The notes under the pieces are model-generated. The model did not search any database and was not told the origin of the DNA. It saw nothing but the letters and a program-made list of their open reading frames with translations. The translations under genes were made by a program, and so were the position numbers. A stretch of 64,000 nt of DNA from Arcuatula senhousia (Eukaryota > Mollusca > Bivalvia > Mytilida > Mytilidae): positions 33,902,106 through 33,966,105 of the forward strand of contig OZ020303.1 of the NCBI GenBank assembly GCA_963971305.1, given 5' to 3'. Below, in pieces: positions 47,301-55,784 of this stretch; the stretch's first letter is position 1; the number at the start of each line of letters is the position of its first letter.

Positions 47301-50300
47301 GTCAAAATAAAAGTCGACTCATAACCATAATAATGGAAGTCAAAAACAATTTTATATGGAATTCAAAAACATTATTTTGGAAGCAACATGATGAATTTTA
47401 AAAATGTGAGTATGGATGGAAGTGTTTAACTTTTGCCAATGGCGGTTGTCCATTGTGTTTTTTCTTAATTGCCGCTTGATATGTGGGATGTGTCGCGTAC
47501 ACCTATTCCACATCTCATTATTTTCTATTTTACCAACTCCTACATATGATGTTTTATGGTATTGCTTTCTGTTATATTATAATGATATTTTAGAATGATA
47601 AAAATGCAATGTACATTTTGTTATAAAAAGTTAAACCTAATTGTCTTACATACAAAGACACACTACACTCATCAGTAAATGCCTTCCTTTAATTATAGGT
47701 ACTTTACGGCTGTATGAAAATGAATAAGAACAGCGGTCATTGTGTCCGCATTTGTAAAGAAAATGTGCCCTTTTGTCTTTATTTTCGAAATAACAATTTT
47801 GGAGATCTTTTACGTTACAACAAAGTAAATTGCTTTTTTTCTTTTCCCAGCTTTTTGACAAGATGATGATGGCACAATACGTCCATACCATCATAATATT
47901 TCATAATGATGCTTTTCACTTCCATCATGGTGTTTTTTTTCATCCATCATGTTTCTTAATGGTGCTTTTCACTTCCATCACGATGCTTTTACCGCCATCA
48001 CAATGCTTTTTTTCTAACCTTCGTCTACATGATACTAGTGGTTTTTATCATACAGGTTTTCACTTTCATCATGATAAAATTCACTACCATTATTTCATTT
48101 TTAACTAAAAAACTGGAATCGTGCTACAATTTGCAAGTATCATGGTGTGTTGATTTGCACCATGATATACTTCTAACTTCATATTTTGAAAGAAGCAAAG
48201 GTGTACCAAAGGGGTAATCAACATCATAAAACCTTAAAGACAAAGACAAAACCGGTAGACAAAAAAATCATCACAACGAAACAAACCACACAACAACATA
48301 AAACATACACACACACACATAACAACAAAACCGCATTCAGCAAAGTGAACTCAAGTTGAAACGATAGTGAACTCAGGTGCTCCGGAAGATTAAGCAGTTC
48401 CTGATTGTTATAGCACACCCGTCACGTTGCCAAAGATCGATTAGTTAGTTGCCTTAAGCATGTTAAGTAATAACTTAAAAATAATGAAGAAACTAATTGA
48501 ACATGCAAAAATGACTAAAATCCATCTTAAGCACTTTTCAAAGTTATGTTCAAGACCATGGCTAATTCACAATAATACAATAACATAATTTGGACAATAA
48601 TAAGCATTCCCGTTTTAAGAAGGGGTTCTCTAAAAGGAAAAATATAACAAAAAGCATGCAAATGAAGTCAAAGAAAAACAACAACAAAAACAGTAAGTAG
48701 ACACCTAAGACAACAAAACAGCAAAACTGAAATCAGCATTGCACTCATCTTAAAATAAATGTGAAATCAGATGCTCCGGAAGGCGAAGAAATTTAAACAA
48801 ATGGAACTTTTACCTCTAAAATACTGACTGGCATCTGATTGAGTTGAACGTCTTGATCTGACAGATTCGTCAGAGCAACGTCTGCTATTATTTTCAGATT
48901 TGTCTACTGTGAGCAGATGTGATGAGTCGAGATTTATAGGATACTCAATATTTTCCGCAGACGACGCTCTTGATCTGTCACGTGACCTATCATTATGACG
49001 TCTTCTGCCTGACCCTATGTTATCAGATACAATACTTGAAGAACTACTATAGCAAAATGCATCTTGGCGCTGGATCTGTGATGAACTAGAACTTTTACAA
49101 TTTTGATCCTCAGACATTGAATCAGTTGATTGAAAATAAACGGGCAAACCATAACTTGTTCTGGAAAGGACGGAATCATTAGATGATCGTCTTAGCCGAT
49201 CATCGTTAACATAGTCAACACAAAGATTTTCAGAGTTTTCCATTAAATTGCAAAATTCTTTTTCTCTACGATAATCGTCTGTACTTTGAAAATCTCTTGA
49301 CTGATTTCTCCTTTCGATGTTCTTTTTTCGGCGTGGCGTTTTATAATCCCTAGCTATAGGTACGTGTAAAAAGTTGGAAGAAATATAACTCATTTCCATA
49401 TCACATTCATTGTCTGAGTTGGAGTCTGAAGCAGGAGGTCTGAGAACTTTGTAACGTTTCTTCCTGATATCTGATCTATTTGAGTGTCGTCTTGAATTTC
49501 TTCTTGGCCTTCGCCCACAGTTCTCTTCATCATCACTGTCAAACTGGCTAACTTCAACTGTGGTGCTAGCAAACATACTGCGTCTTCTCTGGCCTTGTTG
49601 TCCTTGATTTTTCTGAGGAGCTTTATTTATGAAAATCTCTGTATCAGTCGCAGTCTCCGATGCAGATTCTGACATTGACGAGCAATTTTGTTTTTGTATA
49701 AAATCCTAAAAGAAAAGAAAATCCAATTGTAAACAAATAACATAGCTTGTATTTACATTGTAACCAGACTGAGTTTTTGTTTATTACTTAAAAAATAATT
49801 GGGAATTTAAAGTCGTTTTGCGATTGGCCTTGTGTATCCATCCCACTTTTATTTGTTTCGACATTTCATGTTTATTTCTTCACCCATTTCATGTTCAACT
49901 AAATTCTTAATGGTTGAAAGTTTGGCAAAACTAAGTAGACATATTCTAATTTTTTTCAAATCAAATGTTTGAAATGTTCAACTCTAATATGATGTTACTG
50001 TCAGTCATAGATTTGTCTATGTTTTAATTTGACATCCTGTTTTTCATGTATACCTTCAAATTTAGTTTCACCAAGGCTAAATCGTCTTTGATGATTTTAT
50101 TAACACACAATGTATGTGACACGCTACAAGGTTTTTTTTAAATTGTTCCCTGGCTATTTGTTGTTTATGAAGGTATTGTAAGGTGGTTAACATTACTGAC
50201 TGGTTTTCAATATTAACATCAAAGCCACTATCTGTGAAATGTGAAACAATTCTTTATTTGAAGCTATAGAATTATTCCAGTGCAGGCTAGTATAAGAATA

Positions 50301-53300
50301 TGAATAGAAATGGGTTTTTTCCAACAAATTGTACAAAAAAAACCGTCTTATCTCAATCCTTACGCAATGCAAAGGATGCTTTATTGATTTGAAAGATAAT
50401 ATAATCCCACAAGATTTATTATCAGTTTTCAATGATTTTTACCATACATAATATGTTCTCTCAAGGTTGAAGATTGTAGAACAATTAATGAGATCACAGA
50501 TGATGGTAGATTAGACAGATAAGTGTAAAAATTGAAAACTATAAAGCGCCATCTTAATGATTTCCAATGGCTTATTTGGCTTTCTACAAAACTGTTCATA
50601 ACTTTGGCTTCGGCATTATATAATTAGGGATATTATTCTATTTCTTCAAGCTTATTTCTCAAAACATCTGAATATACTAATTTCATTTTGATCGACTTAC
50701 AATATAGGACGATGAAGCAGAACTTGCTCAACATTTTAAGAAATTTGAATTGGAATTTTTAGCAATCAAGTGTGTTTGCTCTGAGACTTTTTTTGAATGT
50801 ATTCAGATAGTATTACCTTCAACTTAGATTATATATATTAGATTTAACGCCTACTGTTATGGTTATACAAAACAAGAAAGTATTTCTAATTTCCTCGTTT
50901 TTCGAATAAACATGTACACATTCAGAAACTATAATTACATTTTTACTTATTTTTCCCAGTTTGTCGAGAAATAATCTTCAAATGCCTACAATTACTATAC
51001 TAGTATGGCACTTCGCTTATACAATCTTTTATACTATCATTCATAAAAAAAATTAAACACGTGACAACAATTTCTGCGTCTTTAAAGTAAACACAGTCTT
51101 AAACATGTCCTTACCTCAATGTCAGATGAATCAATATCAATAGAATCTAGTTTCTGGACAAAAGCCTGTTTGTTCAGTATGGGCTGAGCTTTGTGTCCGT
51201 GATACCATTCCCCCGTCTTACATAGCAGCTCTCTCTTCAACTGACACATGTTACATTGCCATCTGCCCCGTCCTCTCTAAGAAAGTGGTCAATAATCATT
51301 CATTGATAGCTAGTATATCTCATCAATATATTACCATGTTTTACTAAGGGATGGCTTTTTTGCAAATTACATCCTATCGTTCAAATTGTTTTAGTATTCT
51401 GTAGTTTCCTTTTAACGTCAATAAGTTTGTTGTCTTGGTTGTCAATAAGGATTCTATTTTTTTTTTTCAAGTAATATGATTTTTTTTTATTTCTATATAT
51501 TTTATATGAACTTTTTTTTATTAATTGGAACTTCTAACGTTATGTGGAAAAAGTAATTTGATTTAATCTTTTCTTGTCTTTTTTCTTTATTAATTGGAAC
51601 TTTTAACGTTATGTGGAAAAATTCTTTAAGTATAATAAATCATGTAAACAACATAAAAGACGCACAGAAATACCAAAGGAGGATTCAAATATCAAAATCC
51701 ATAAAAACGGAAAAAAATATTAAAGACAGTGAAGCCATTGACAAACTATAATCTGATACGCAATCCCATGTAAAACGAAAGTAAACTAAATTAAGCTTTA
51801 ACTGTTTCAGCTTGTAACGTTTCCTAATTAATTGCTTATGATAAGCCAAATCCAGTTAAGCTTTAACTGTTTCAGCTTGTTATGTTTCCTAATTATTTGC
51901 TTAATATGATAAGCCAAATCCAGTAAAGAAAACTCTCGAACAATTCGACAAGTGTTTACATAAGGCTTATCAAAGTTCCTGAATGATTGTGGTGGAGTAA
52001 AAGTTATTTTGTGAACCGAACCCTTTTCAATTGATAATCTTTAACAAAGCATAAAAGATAACATCCTCGGAAACCCAGGGGTCCCATTCACAACCCCTGG
52101 GACATTTGGTATTATTTTGTTCGTTTGGCGTTCAGGATCTGATCTTGAACTTCATGAAGTTTGAATATATAAACATGTTTAAATTTCATTAGAAAACTGT
52201 AATGGGATCAATCAGAAGGCTCGATACAAAACTATCAAAAACGAAGTACGAAGTATTTCATGTGCAATGTGCCAGGGATGATGAATGAGTAAGCGAGAGA
52301 AGATCCACTGGGTTTCCGAGAATGAAAAGTTAATTTATCAGACAAAACCTCAAACTTGAACACAATGAGAAAACAAAAGACGTAGTGGTACTACTTAAAG
52401 AACACTTCGGCTGGTGCTGAGAGCTTGCCTAGAAGCATCTATCGACTTTTAAAAAAAGCTTAATGTTTTCTATAAAAGAAAATTATAACCTGGAACTATG
52501 CTTCCAATAGAACATGATAAAGTTATGCATCTAATTAAACTGATTATTTTTTGTGCTTTGGGTAAAAAAAACTAGTAACACTTTACACTTTAGTATACAT
52601 GCAGCTGTCCTAGGACAGCAATCTTTGTCAAAGCTTATTTCTGTAGTTGTCTTTTTATAGATGATTTCAATCTAATTTTGTTCATGAAAGGCTCCTTCTT
52701 TACTGAAGTTTGTTTGAAAAGCACGTCAGGCGAAGCAAAATTTATTGTCTGGAATTTTACATTTTTTGTTTCTAAGTAAGTGTTAACTCCCGAGGTTAGC
52801 CCGCTCTGACATCAATACTTTTTGTGTTGGAGAACACATCAAAACATTCCTCACACGTTAAAGAACACTGCTGTTGGTCTGGGTAGAAGACACCGTGGCC
52901 GAGTGGTTAAGGTGCCGGCCTCGCAGCCAAAGGGTTGCGATTTCGACTCCCGTCACTACCCCTGTTATTGTGGCGTATCCTTGAGCAAGATACTTTACTT
53001 CACTTGTTCCAGTTCACTCAGCTGTGAATGAGTACCTGTGAGGGTTGTAAGCCAATGTGCTGTAGCTGCAATGGGCGCCGTATGTTAACAGCCGACTTGC
53101 AATTCAGTGATCGGGGGTTAAAGTGTAAAGTAGTTTGAATATGCCTAGCGTAGAAAAAGACTTTAAACCTACAACTTTGACTTTGGGTAAGAGTAGAACC
53201 CGTATAGGATCCCCATGCATGAGGCTAAATTGTCCGACCCTTCTCATCACTCCTTTTTCCAGTGACAGCCCGATTGGCCTTGTGTATCCCCTTTCCCTCC

Positions 53301-55507
53301 ACTTCATCATCATTCCATGTCCATCGTATCACCCCGTCCATGTTCATCTCCCGGATATAGCCGAAATCGCGCTGATTGGGAGTAAAGAAATAACTAACTA
53401 ACTAACCAGTTGTTTGACGATCTAGGTGAAAAAATAAGGTTAGAGGCAGTTTCGTTTTATACCAGTTGACAAATTTAAATGACCAAGTGTTATTATCATA
53501 TTAAAAATTGAATCAGCTGTTGCTGAAGTCAAACGACCAAGGTCATAGTAAATGGACGACAATATAAAATCTTTTCACTTGAGCTGACAATAAAACGGCG
53601 TTTTCAAGTCATTCCGAATGGTAAAAGCAAAAGACCAATATGAAAGTAATTAGTATCTACATACCTTGCTAGATTTTGTACTGTACGAATCCCGAACATA
53701 AGCCCCACAACGTTGGCAGACCCTCTTGCGACAGTCATAACACACACGTCCAATGCCATCAGCAAACTTCGTTTTATAGCACAGTCTGCAGAGTCTTAGA
53801 TCTATGTGTTTAAGCTTGCCTTTGGTGCTGCTTTGTCTCTTGACCTGGCACTCGTACACACGGAGCTGCTCTTTGATTTGTCTGTAATGGGTTTTTAATA
53901 AAATACTTACGGTAATATTGATTGAATGGTAAATGTCCCATCGAAAAAAGTTCAGTAATGAAAATACTTTGTGTTCTTATCTCACTGTGTTGTGGCCAAA
54001 CATTTAATGCAATCATTAATAATAAAACAACTACAGGAGAAAACAATCGATGTTTTTTTCTTTCATCTTCAATTATATGAACAGGACAAAGCGTTTATCT
54101 CCATTAGGAGGTGGACAAGTGTAAAAAATTATTTCATTCTTAACAAAAGTAATAACAGAAATGACCTATCTCATATTTCAAAGAAGAAAAGACAAAATAG
54201 ATCGATAAAATAGGGTTCATTATATTAGTTGAAAAACTCGGCTTTTTACATATGTTGGTAAATTTTAGAATAGACACTCAAGGAAGACTTTCAACAAAAA
54301 TCTACGACAAACGTTAACTTTCCCTTTTTGTATAGCAACATTCCATCTGCTCCAGCTTATGGATTTTAGTTACATATCAAAACCGATTCGTTAGTCCATA
54401 GCTTGTGGGACATACAATGATTTTCTTGATAAAGGGTCACGCTTGACATACAAATTGCTAGCACAGGGTTATGTTGTTACTATTGTCTTCACTGAGAACA
54501 TCATATGCTCATTGACAAAGATGGGATTTATATCTCTCAGATGAGTACAGATGTTGGTTTGTTATAGCGTCTTTTTGTTCTCTTTTACTGCATTTGACAC
54601 GATGAATTGATCGTTAGCAAAGCGACGGATGTGCTGCAACAAGAAGGAGCTGCATACCCTTCCGGAGCATCTGAGTTTACTCTCGTTACGATTTGAGTTC
54701 ATGTTGTAGATTGTTTTTGTTATTATGTGTTTTTGCGTTGTGATTCTTCGTACTGTTCGTTTGTGTTAACTTTATTTGTCTTTGCCCTTTCGGAATTTGA
54801 CGTTCGAATGCCCTATTGGTACCTTTATACTTCTTGGTTCCCCGCTGTTATCTGAAGATATATATTTATTTGAACAACAGGAAGCCGGTCGGCAGCTTAT
54901 TTTTATCATTGGGTAGTGGGACATATTAGCAAGGAAGAACATAATTTTTCTTGTTGTTTGTATCTATAAAAAATATATACACACGGTGAAATGCTAAAGA
55001 AGTTAACGTTCTTTGCAGACTCAATTACATGATCAAGGTAAGACGAAAACAAACAAGGAAGAGTTCAAAGAAAAATGACCGGAAAGTTTTCACAGATGAA
55101 CTGGAGGAAAAACACCCAAAAAGCAAAAACATACATAAATCAGCAGCACTTAAAAGTCCGCAATGAAAAACAGCCAGCAGCCCGTGATGCTCGTTGACAT
55201 GCAGTTGGTCCTAGATCAAAATTAAAATGCATATATAATCCAACACTTATAATATTGTATCGAAGAACCGCCACCTTTTGGACATGGAGCAACTAACATA
55301 AAGACGAATATCTGAATTTTATTATACTCACTCTATTCTGTTCTTTTCTTTGTTCTCGAATTCTTCCTGTCTTCTGATAACATCATTTAGTGCTGCCAAT
55401 TCCACCGAGCTAAGTCCCGTCAGGTCAGGGGACGGCGGGGGCTGTGGACTTTTAGGTCGTTTTATTTCGTTGTTATTGGAAGAGAGATGTTGTTTGGCTT
55501 TGAAAGC
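29131..55507 (-). CDS. RIMS-like: RIM active-zone scaffold (regulating synaptic membrane exocytosis)
   Basis: Twenty-one exons join in phase (3534 nt: 1177 codons plus stop); 20 introns are listed with the exons. RIM ties Rab3-GTP on synaptic vesicles to Munc13, calcium channels and ELKS at presynaptic release sites. Order (numbering from a candidate Met at 62355): Rab-binding helix PDLTGLSSVELAALND (~30-45); FYVE-related zinc finger with four CxxC pairs (97-149); Ser/Arg-rich linker (193-489); PDZ (~510-590) with GLGMRVIGGK; C2A (~655-790); linker; C2B (~1042-1165) ending SWYKLFQAGAA. Vertebrate RIM1 is longer (~1,600). The SGAWFF-type motif after the finger is TGEWYHG here. Divergence is considerable, so this may be the invertebrate RIM-II clade rather than the RIM-I orthologue. 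One intron is GC-AG. Confidence 0.92.
29685..29827 (-). CDS. RIM exon, C2B middle
   Basis: Encodes TYVKTYLVEGSKTIQKKKT and KASFQPVYRKK: the basic strand-4 lysine cluster (KKKT) and the strand-5 P.Y motif of type I C2 domains. Ends phase 0 (NIK|V). Confidence 0.93.
30375..30488 (-). CDS. RIM exon, C2B start, with GC donor
   Basis: Encodes CGSIRLGFMVSKGQLEIDV then INASGLSSGNDSPPP. 'G.I.LG....KGQLE..V..A..L' is the RIM C2B opening. The donor reads CAG|gcaagt: a GC-AG intron whose phase (1) matches the next exon exactly. Confidence 0.93.
30665..31960 (-). mobile_element. Penelope-like element remnant in RIM intron
   Basis: Sense to RIM. 30665-31240 runs from the 3' UTR through the RT C-terminus (reverse of YGISISQ, SLKK..GRHH) to a damaged YxDD region near 31190 (reads CMDD). 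31790-31960 carries a further upstream RT piece. Between them (31250-31790) lies unrelated AT-rich DNA, probably a later insertion. Many stops. Confidence 0.6.
32007..32101 (-). CDS. RIM exon, linker with proline motifs
   Basis: Encodes ERLTSADRPPPEGDDI and SSQVPPRPSS. The C2A-C2B linker of RIM normally carries the RIM-BP SH3-binding site; VPPRP is a candidate here, but not a textbook match. Donor gtgagt. Confidence 0.85.
32660..33530 (-). repeat. two-copy ~510-bp repeat with E-type end (array I)
   Basis: Two units (e.g. 'ccctatatcttgaaa' at about 32891 and 33402; 'attgccctttt' at about 32847 and 33352) end at 33490-33526. The reverse there, 'gaggcttccatgagcctgaa' then 'tcgctcacct', matches the left end of array E at 55785. 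A small AGGCT/AGCCT hairpin lies in that end. Confidence 0.5.
33537..33640 (-). repeat. interspersed repeat, family Y copy
   Basis: 'cgacgagtcttcaagagacg' and 'gcaaaatttattgcctagaa' match the reverse of 59515-59560 ('ccagacaataaattttgcta', 'tttcgtctattcaagactca'). Unclassified. Confidence 0.45.
33814..33922 (-). CDS. RIM exon, acidic linker
   Basis: Encodes PRHSIQNTVASCASSLSSFF then DNDFDSDKDDCLLGR; phase 2 to 2. Acidic and serine-rich, with no domain. Kept because splice sites and phase join both neighbours exactly. Confidence 0.85.
34136..34216 (-). CDS. RIM exon, linker
   Basis: Encodes LEADREVLSNRSKSAGDVI then SQITGSP; acceptor tttgtag, donor gtaaga, phases match. Low-complexity linker. 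Confidence 0.82.
35309..35365 (-). CDS. RIM short exon, linker
   Basis: 57 nt: LDNKIRKPELCKKGSVDD. Acceptor ttttaccag and donor gtaatg; phase 2-in/1-out fits both neighbours. Supported by splice signals and phase only. Confidence 0.7.
35885..35971. mobile_element. 87-bp foldback MITE with 9-bp target duplication (copy 1)
   Basis: A near-perfect palindrome: CATCTTCGCTAGCCAAGGGT at the left end and its complement at the right, with a small centre. It is flanked on both sides by AGTGCAGTT (35876-35884 and 35972-35980). A 9-bp duplication is typical of Mutator-like elements. Second copy at 61890. Confidence 0.88.
36690..37940 (-). repeat. hairpin-capped tandem array D
   Basis: About seven copies of a ~155-170-bp unit ('cccaccatatgggacaccta', 'gttaaacaggaagtagatg'), then a GGAC/GACA microsatellite (37864-37890) and a hairpin at 37907-37935 (TACCC/GGGTA, GCAAC/GTTGC). 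Same parts as array A, in reverse orientation, in a RIM intron. Confidence 0.68.
39270..39374 (-). CDS. RIM exon, basic Ser-rich linker
   Basis: Encodes AHRGSISSKMRRRVSSAMAK then ISSLSHSSERRSSR. RRRVSS and RRSS are kinase-type basophilic sites (inference). Phases match on both sides. Confidence 0.85.
39654..39746 (-). CDS. RIM exon, linker
   Basis: Encodes MEKLHRVFQSVPSSPTMSPD then NTKDLSYFEN; acceptor gttctag, donor gtaata, phases match. Confidence 0.83.
40016..40364 (-). CDS. RIM exon, C2A end and linker
   Basis: Encodes LNEKSLEITLWNYVGHDYEF then LGEVLLDLRDAKLNNET: strands 6-8 of C2A (LEI.LW....EFLGE..LDL). Then comes a Ser/Pro-rich linker with VRRRRESGSD and KTPKRKSSPG. Confidence 0.94.
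40607..40700 (-). CDS. RIM exon, C2A middle
   Basis: Encodes SFPPYETIPQFNINSPIWNE then TFNILDLSKSE. 'P.WNETF' is the conserved strand-5 motif of C2 domains. Acceptor tttacag, donor gtaaga. Confidence 0.92.
40798..41369 (+). repeat. 5' LTR
   Basis: TG...CA termini; contains AATAAA-like 'taaataaaaacc' near its 3' end, suitable for RNA end formation. Matches the 3' LTR base for base except for the A-run length. Confidence 0.92.
41457..42266 (+). CDS. zinc-knuckle/coiled-coil protein of the LTR element
   Basis: 269 codons, ATG 41457, stop TAG. Two CCHC knuckles at the N-terminus: C23-X2-C26-X3-H30-X4-C35 and C42-X2-C45-X4-H50-X4-C55 (CFQCKKVGHFARRC), the second being the retroviral-type nucleocapsid pattern. 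A long Lys/Glu/Gln-rich coiled coil spans about residues 105-245, and the tail is RRRRNYRGRFR. Likely binds and packages the element RNA. The order is unusual: in Gag the knuckles follow the capsid, here they lead. No capsid-like fold is evident. Confidence 0.88.
   Translation: MDFNFRPQWSLWNTYPVMHRPLCGKCGQLHKFGQCIAYQKHCFQCKKVGHFARRCWTSFNDTTTTKKNSTKSQKKKDRDSRRMKDYNDAKRGLREMPFSGLRGSAFLNCLSTSEGLKAELKCAKDQIKKFNEVKINKETDDKKANKLLNESLLNLQKQLQEAKSKIVKLKEEKIGMNNFCAIVKFKYEEVLREKEHFERENFKLQTKLLKSEKLIQELTAQVQQVEILNHQVQQLSDDQKSIRETVMMQEEQNYQQPYRRRRNYRGRFR
42281..42299 (+). other. perfect hairpin before the 3' LTR
   Basis: GAGACGCG-GGA-CGCGTCTC, an 8-bp perfect GC-rich stem between the ORF stop and the purine tract. 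Could act in RNA packaging, export or RNA ending; the role is inferred from position only. Confidence 0.75.
42320..42894 (+). repeat. 3' LTR
   Basis: 575-bp copy of the 5' LTR with a 14-A instead of 11-A run. Followed directly by the ATAC target duplication. Confidence 0.92.
43415..43596 (-). CDS. RIM exon, C2A start
   Basis: Encodes GTIEFSLGYNESDECLSVNL then VKANTLKHPDRLTVAD and MNPIAMVHILPDR. 'G.I.F.L.Y.....L.V.L..A..L' and 'NP...V.ILPDR' are the C2A opening strands and loop; some calcium-ligand Asp positions differ, as in RIM C2A generally. Confidence 0.93.
44029..44156 (-). CDS. RIM exon, PDZ-C2A linker
   Basis: Encodes SPTIGVPVVISPGDPIVSS then LEPPKTLQLERPKRRMLPK. Acceptor attag chosen because the alternative four bases on would stop; phase then agrees with both sides. 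Confidence 0.85.
44572..44624 (-). CDS. RIM short exon after PDZ
   Basis: 53 nt: TRNSPYKRNGTTVAQS flanked by split codons. Acceptor ttttcctag, donor gtatta. Small size and phase suggest it must be included. Confidence 0.78.
44968..45088 (-). CDS. RIM exon, PDZ second half
   Basis: Encodes DQILFWNGKSLIDASFEESR then EIMKQNTDFVQLLVVHFPE. 'GD.IL.WNGK.L..A..EE...I' is the RIM-type PDZ helix B region, used to bind ELKS and Cav2 C-termini. Confidence 0.94.
45521..45637 (-). CDS. RIM exon, PDZ first half
   Basis: Encodes HGLGMRVIGGKRGPDGGLGA then YVTFVEKKGPADSYGIVA. GLGM is the carboxylate-binding loop; VIGGK..D.G.LGA closely follows RIM PDZ. Donor gtacgt. Confidence 0.94.
46085..46153 (-). CDS. 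RIM exon, lead-in to PDZ
   Basis: 69 nt: YFNNLKPREVLLYRDSVPF then SPR, ending with a split codon that the PDZ exon completes as Tyr. Acceptor tttgtag, donor gtaagt. Confidence 0.88.
46505..46715 (+). mobile_element. Penelope-like element 3' UTR copy
   Basis: 'aggaactgcttactcttccg' then 'gagcacctgagttta' ending 'ggtatctcttccctcctcgc'. No coding part. Antisense to RIM. Confidence 0.65.
47100..48180. repeat. ATCATGAT-word foldback-like region
   Basis: The left arm (47150-47390) and right arm (47855-48175) are both rich in TCATGATG/CATCATGAT words ('aagcatcatgat', 'cacttccatcatggtg') spaced 20-40 bp; the centre carries a different sequence. Around 47475-47520 the - strand resembles 20285-20340 (RCGIGVRD against KCGINVRD), so an old RT-associated piece may be embedded. 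Confidence 0.4.
48190..48450 (-). mobile_element. Penelope-like element 3' tail, close relative of 16.5 kb copy
   Basis: The reverse reads 'gatctttggcaacgtgacgg', 'cggagcacctgagttcacta' and a (TG)n block, as at 16410-16680. It is the nearest relative of that copy in the window, so these two are likely among the younger insertions. Confidence 0.72.
48814..49705 (-). CDS. RIM large linker exon
   Basis: 892 nt, phase 0 in and 1 out. Starts DFIQKQNCSSMSESASE; very rich in Ser, Arg and Asp with repeated RRxS-type words (QRRRSMFAS, RPRRNSRRHS, LRRSSNDS, SRRSTQS), candidate PKA/14-3-3 sites by inference. No globular domain. Corresponds to the variable region between zinc finger and PDZ in RIM. The frame continues past the donor for ~13 codons only. 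Confidence 0.92.
51115..51276 (-). CDS. RIM exon, zinc-finger end
   Basis: Encodes RGRGRWQCNMCQLKRELLCK then TGEWYHGHKAQP. W.CN.C gives the last CxxC pair; 'L..KTGEWY' stands where RIM has the LTKSGAWF helix. 54 codons, phase 0-0. Confidence 0.93.
52885..53408 (+). repeat. tRNA-derived SINE
   Basis: The head resembles a type-II tRNA: A box TGGCCGAGTGG at 52894-52904 and a mutated B box near 52950. The body has 'tccttgagcaagatacttta', a central motif common to many invertebrate tRNA-SINEs. The 3' end is an (AACT)n tail at 53387-53405. The 'gattggccttgtgtatcc' part recurs at about 49822, a 3' fragment of the same family. Confidence 0.65.
53665..53881 (-). CDS. RIM exon, zinc-finger core
   Basis: Encodes DLRLCRLCYKTKFADGIGR then VCYDCRKRVCQRCGAYVRD: C97/C100, C113/C116 and C121/C124. 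'C.KTKFADG.G..C..C' is diagnostic for RIM. Acceptor attacag, donor gtatgt. Confidence 0.96.
54270..54845 (+). mobile_element. Penelope-like element, RT C-terminus and full 3' UTR
   Basis: Starts 'atagacactcaaggaagact' (IDTQGRL), lacks ~40 bases after TKIYDKR, and runs through the SNIPSAP and SLKK regions with frameshifts to 'ccctattggtacctttatac'. Antisense to RIM. Confidence 0.72.
55332..55507 (-). CDS. RIM exon, Rab-binding helix
   Basis: Encodes AFKAKQHLSSNNNEIKRPK, then PDLTGLSSVELAALNDV and RRQEEFENKEKNRI. 'PDL..L...E...L..VI.RQ' is the start of the RIM/rabphilin Rab3-binding helix. Acceptor tatttatag, donor gtgagt. No Met, so an upstream coding exon is required. Confidence 0.92.
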
Positions 55508-55784
55508 CTATAAATAAAAGATGTCTAGAATGTAATTTGATGTATATAGAACTATAATTACTGAAACGAGATATGTTTGTTTTGTCTATTGAAGACCCTT
55601 TATAAGCATACAAAAGTTAAAGAAGCCAAATTAGCTGCATATAGATGAAAAAAATATCCCAAAATAGTACTGTTGCTTGTTGTGATATGAGAAAAAAAAT
55701 ACATGATATCTTTTATTACAAATTAAACTATTCTTATTTAATAAATTTGAACAAATGTTCAAAAGTGACTGCAACAAGGCGCAA

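Noticed and set aside
50193..50432. Antisense 79-codon open frame between RIM exons
   Set aside because: No splice sites joining in phase to the neighbouring exons, which already join each other exactly; no recognised motif.
52885..52960. tRNA gene
   Set aside because: The A box is good, but the T-arm is mutated and the sequence continues into a SINE body with an AACT tail.
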